A stretch of DNA of 13,400 bases from a bacterium (lineage in GTDB: Bacteria > UBA9089 > JASEGY01): contig JASEGY010000036.1 of NCBI GenBank assembly GCA_030019105.1, positions 2,312-15,711 of the forward strand, in the 5' to 3' direction. The position numbers and the translations under genes were made by a program. Below are positions 13,267-13,400 of this stretch, piece after piece; within the stretch, counting starts at the first letter, position 1; each line of letters starts with the position of its first letter. The notes below the pieces were generated by a model that saw only the letters and a program-made list of their open reading frames with translations, made no database searches and was not told the DNA's origin.

Positions 13267-13400
13267 CTCCTTGATTTTCAAGGGGGTTTCTGGGAAACTG
13301 GCGTCATTACTGCTCTCAATTCTCATTTGACATTTTTGGGCTGGTCCTGCTGGCCCAGCTAAAGTTTTGGCAGCGAACTGCCGATGTATTCTTGAGAGGC
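13267..13400. other. Non-coding tail of the window with small hairpins
   Basis: No gene is visible. A short hairpin, GGCAG-CGAA-CTGCC, lies at 13369-13382, and TGGGC...GCCCA symmetry at about 13338-13358. It begins where the PLD-helicase fragment is cut off, so it may be part of a repeat or insertion that continues past the window. Confidence 0.4.

Overview
The window is bacterial chromosomal DNA from a sulfite/sulfate-reducing lineage. The reductive-type siroheme sulfite reductase genes dsrA, dsrB and dsrD are followed by a DsrL-like NAD(P)H oxidoreductase. Separate glyQ-type glycyl-tRNA synthetase, L9 and DnaB are all bacterial. The protein sequences do not let me name the phylum. An uncultured or candidate-phylum sulfite reducer rich in repeats is a fair guess, but it is inference.

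Layout: (1) 1-292 holds the tail of a MITE, a second inverted-repeat element and a heptamer array, ending in the dsrA ribosome-binding site. (2) 293-4948, plus strand: dsrA, dsrB, a 410-bp gap filled by a repeat-bounded element, dsrD, dsrL-like. (3) 4949-5309: inverted-repeat element and MITE between convergent genes. (4) 5310-7770, minus strand: rplI then dnaB, with dnaB carrying an intein of about 217 aa. (5) 7771-8746: a nested repeat element, two divergent sigma-70-like promoters and another MITE. (6) 8747-9421: a zinc-finger pRiA4b ORF-3-like protein. (7) 9422-9773: a MITE and a second inverted repeat. (8) 9774-10976: a compact glucose-6-phosphate isomerase. (9) 10977-11807: three repeat structures, one flanked by an 11-bp direct repeat. 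(10) 11808-12677: glyQ. (11) 12678-13400: apparently broken remnants of a helicase/PLD operon where glyS would usually be expected.

How the genes work together: DsrAB reduces sulfite, DsrD is the known small activator of DsrAB, and the DsrL-like flavoprotein can link the NAD(P)H pool to the system through its iron-sulfur clusters. dsrC, dsrMK, aprAB and sat are not in the window. The other genes are housekeeping (replication, translation, glycolysis).

The most striking property is that nearly every intergenic gap is packed with small non-coding palindromic elements, while most coding regions are intact. At least three element families are visible. One is a ~155-bp MITE with TA-type ends (four copies). 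Another is a TCGGCGGAAGTTCC inverted-repeat unit that abuts the MITE. The third is a ~387-bp unit bounded by inverted 7-bp tandem arrays (two copies, one inside the dsr operon and one between the likely rplI promoter and rplI). No transposase gene is present, so these elements look non-autonomous.
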